Of a stretch of 49,499 nucleotides of DNA, positions 49,096-49,499 are shown piece after piece; position 1 is the stretch's first letter; the number at the start of each line of letters is the position of its first letter. Source of the stretch: DATGKK01 sp035294725 (lineage in GTDB: Bacteria; Actinomycetota; Acidimicrobiia; Acidimicrobiales; Bog-793); the NCBI GenBank assembly GCA_035294725.1, contig DATGKK010000086.1, positions 1 through 49,499 on the forward strand. The letters run 5' to 3'. The notes beneath the pieces are model-generated. The model had not been told where the DNA came from, searched no databases, and worked only from the letters and a program-made list of their open reading frames with translations. Position numbers and translations under genes: made by a program.

Positions 49096-49499
49096 GACGG
49101 CGCTCGGTGCGGCGCGAGCTGCCCGTTGCCGCAGGGGTGCTCGCCTGGCCGTGTGGGGCCTGGGTGAGGAAGCTCCGGACAGCGCGTCACTAGGCGTTGC
49201 TCGGAACGAGCACGAGAGTGCCCGAGTCCGGCGGTCTCGATCTCCGATCACACGGTGCTGCCGAGGCGGAGAGGCTGTGCCAACCCCGTTCCAATCGGCT
49301 GCGACCTCTCCAGCCTCTCGGCGGTGGAAGTGGGTTAATTCAGGCAGCACGTCCGGTCCAGCGACGGCGCCCCAGCCCGGCAGTGAGGCCGAGGACTCTG
49401 CCGATGGGGGGCTACCGGAGCACCCTCGCCGCTGGATCCCCTCAGGTGGTCGCCCTCTCCCGCTCTCCGCGTCGGGGACGTGGCACCCCGCCGACCGTC
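49096..49499. other. Terminal 404 bases without a recognisable gene
   Basis: No convincing coding frame was found in this stretch. It contains a small perfect hairpin TGCTCG-GAA-CGAGCA (49198-49212) and a less GC-rich patch near 49333-49340 (GGTTAATTC). It may be the upstream region of a gene that begins beyond the window, or an unrecognised structured RNA. Confidence 0.4.

Noticed and set aside
49096..49350. RNase P RNA-like stretch (GAGGAAGCTCCGGAC near 49167)
   Set aside because: It differs from the universal GAGGAAAGTCC core and no partner ACAGAA-type segment is present, so it is not called.
1..49499. CRISPR arrays, insertion sequences, prophage or attachment sites
   Set aside because: No regularly spaced repeats, transposase or integrase frames, or tRNA-end duplications were seen. 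The tRNA-Ser 3' end was not found repeated in the window.

Overview
The window is about 49.5 kb of very GC-rich, densely packed bacterial chromosome. GTG starts are frequent, 4-nt start/stop overlaps are common, and promoters use a TAnnnT-type -10. The gene content points to an actinobacterium: Ccr/MeaA ethylmalonyl-CoA genes, a large Lhr helicase, a DUF2510 protein, a scr-dnaX-ybaB-recR block and TetR-run acyl-CoA operons. The style of the sigma-like proteins suggests Acidimicrobiia or a relative, but that is inference. No phage, insertion sequence or CRISPR array is visible.

Layout. (1) 0-2 kb: signal peptidase I and a MATE efflux protein. (2) 2.1-9.3 kb: a seven-gene minus-strand operon led by a TetR regulator with an AT-rich palindrome beside its start (diiron protein, thiolase-like protein, DUF35 protein, acyl-CoA dehydrogenase, acyl-CoA synthetase, SDR). 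It looks like a CoA-thioester catabolic pathway. (3) 9.3-19 kb: a diguanylate cyclase, phosphotriesterase-like hydrolase, second acyl-CoA dehydrogenase, isoaspartyl peptidase, EamA transporter, and a PAS histidine kinase with an OmpR-type regulator plus a stand-alone receiver. (4) 19-23.6 kb: an Lhr helicase with a consensus LexA box just upstream of its start.

(5) 23.7-34.5 kb: an ethylmalonyl-CoA pathway region with 3-hydroxybutyryl-CoA dehydrogenase, a B12 acyl-CoA mutase (MeaA/Ecm type), crotonyl-CoA carboxylase/reductase, an epimerase, a carboxyltransferase and acetoacetyl-CoA thiolase. It is interrupted by an ECF sigma/membrane-protein pair and an EamA transporter. (6) 34.5-38.7 kb: a housekeeping block of DUF2510 protein, recR, ybaB, dnaX, SRP RNA and a divergent tRNA-Ser(GGA). 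(7) 38.8-44.4 kb: a surface/sensing region with two tandem secreted, C-terminally anchored paralogues that share duplicated promoters, a protein that appears to fuse a sigma-like N-terminus to a membrane segment and an extracellular domain, and a membrane-anchored PQQ-like propeller.

(8) 44.4-49.5 kb: a ClpP-like protein that has lost all three catalytic residues, coupled to an XRE regulator and divergent from a catalytically intact ClpP across an AT-rich control region; then an ABC-F ATPase, TadA and a pilin-like lipoprotein. The last 400 bases hold no gene I can recognise.

The best candidates for undescribed biology are the sigma-TM-sensor fusion, the ClpP/pseudo-ClpP/XRE module, the tandem anchored paralogues, and the TetR operon with its cysteine-less thiolase fold.
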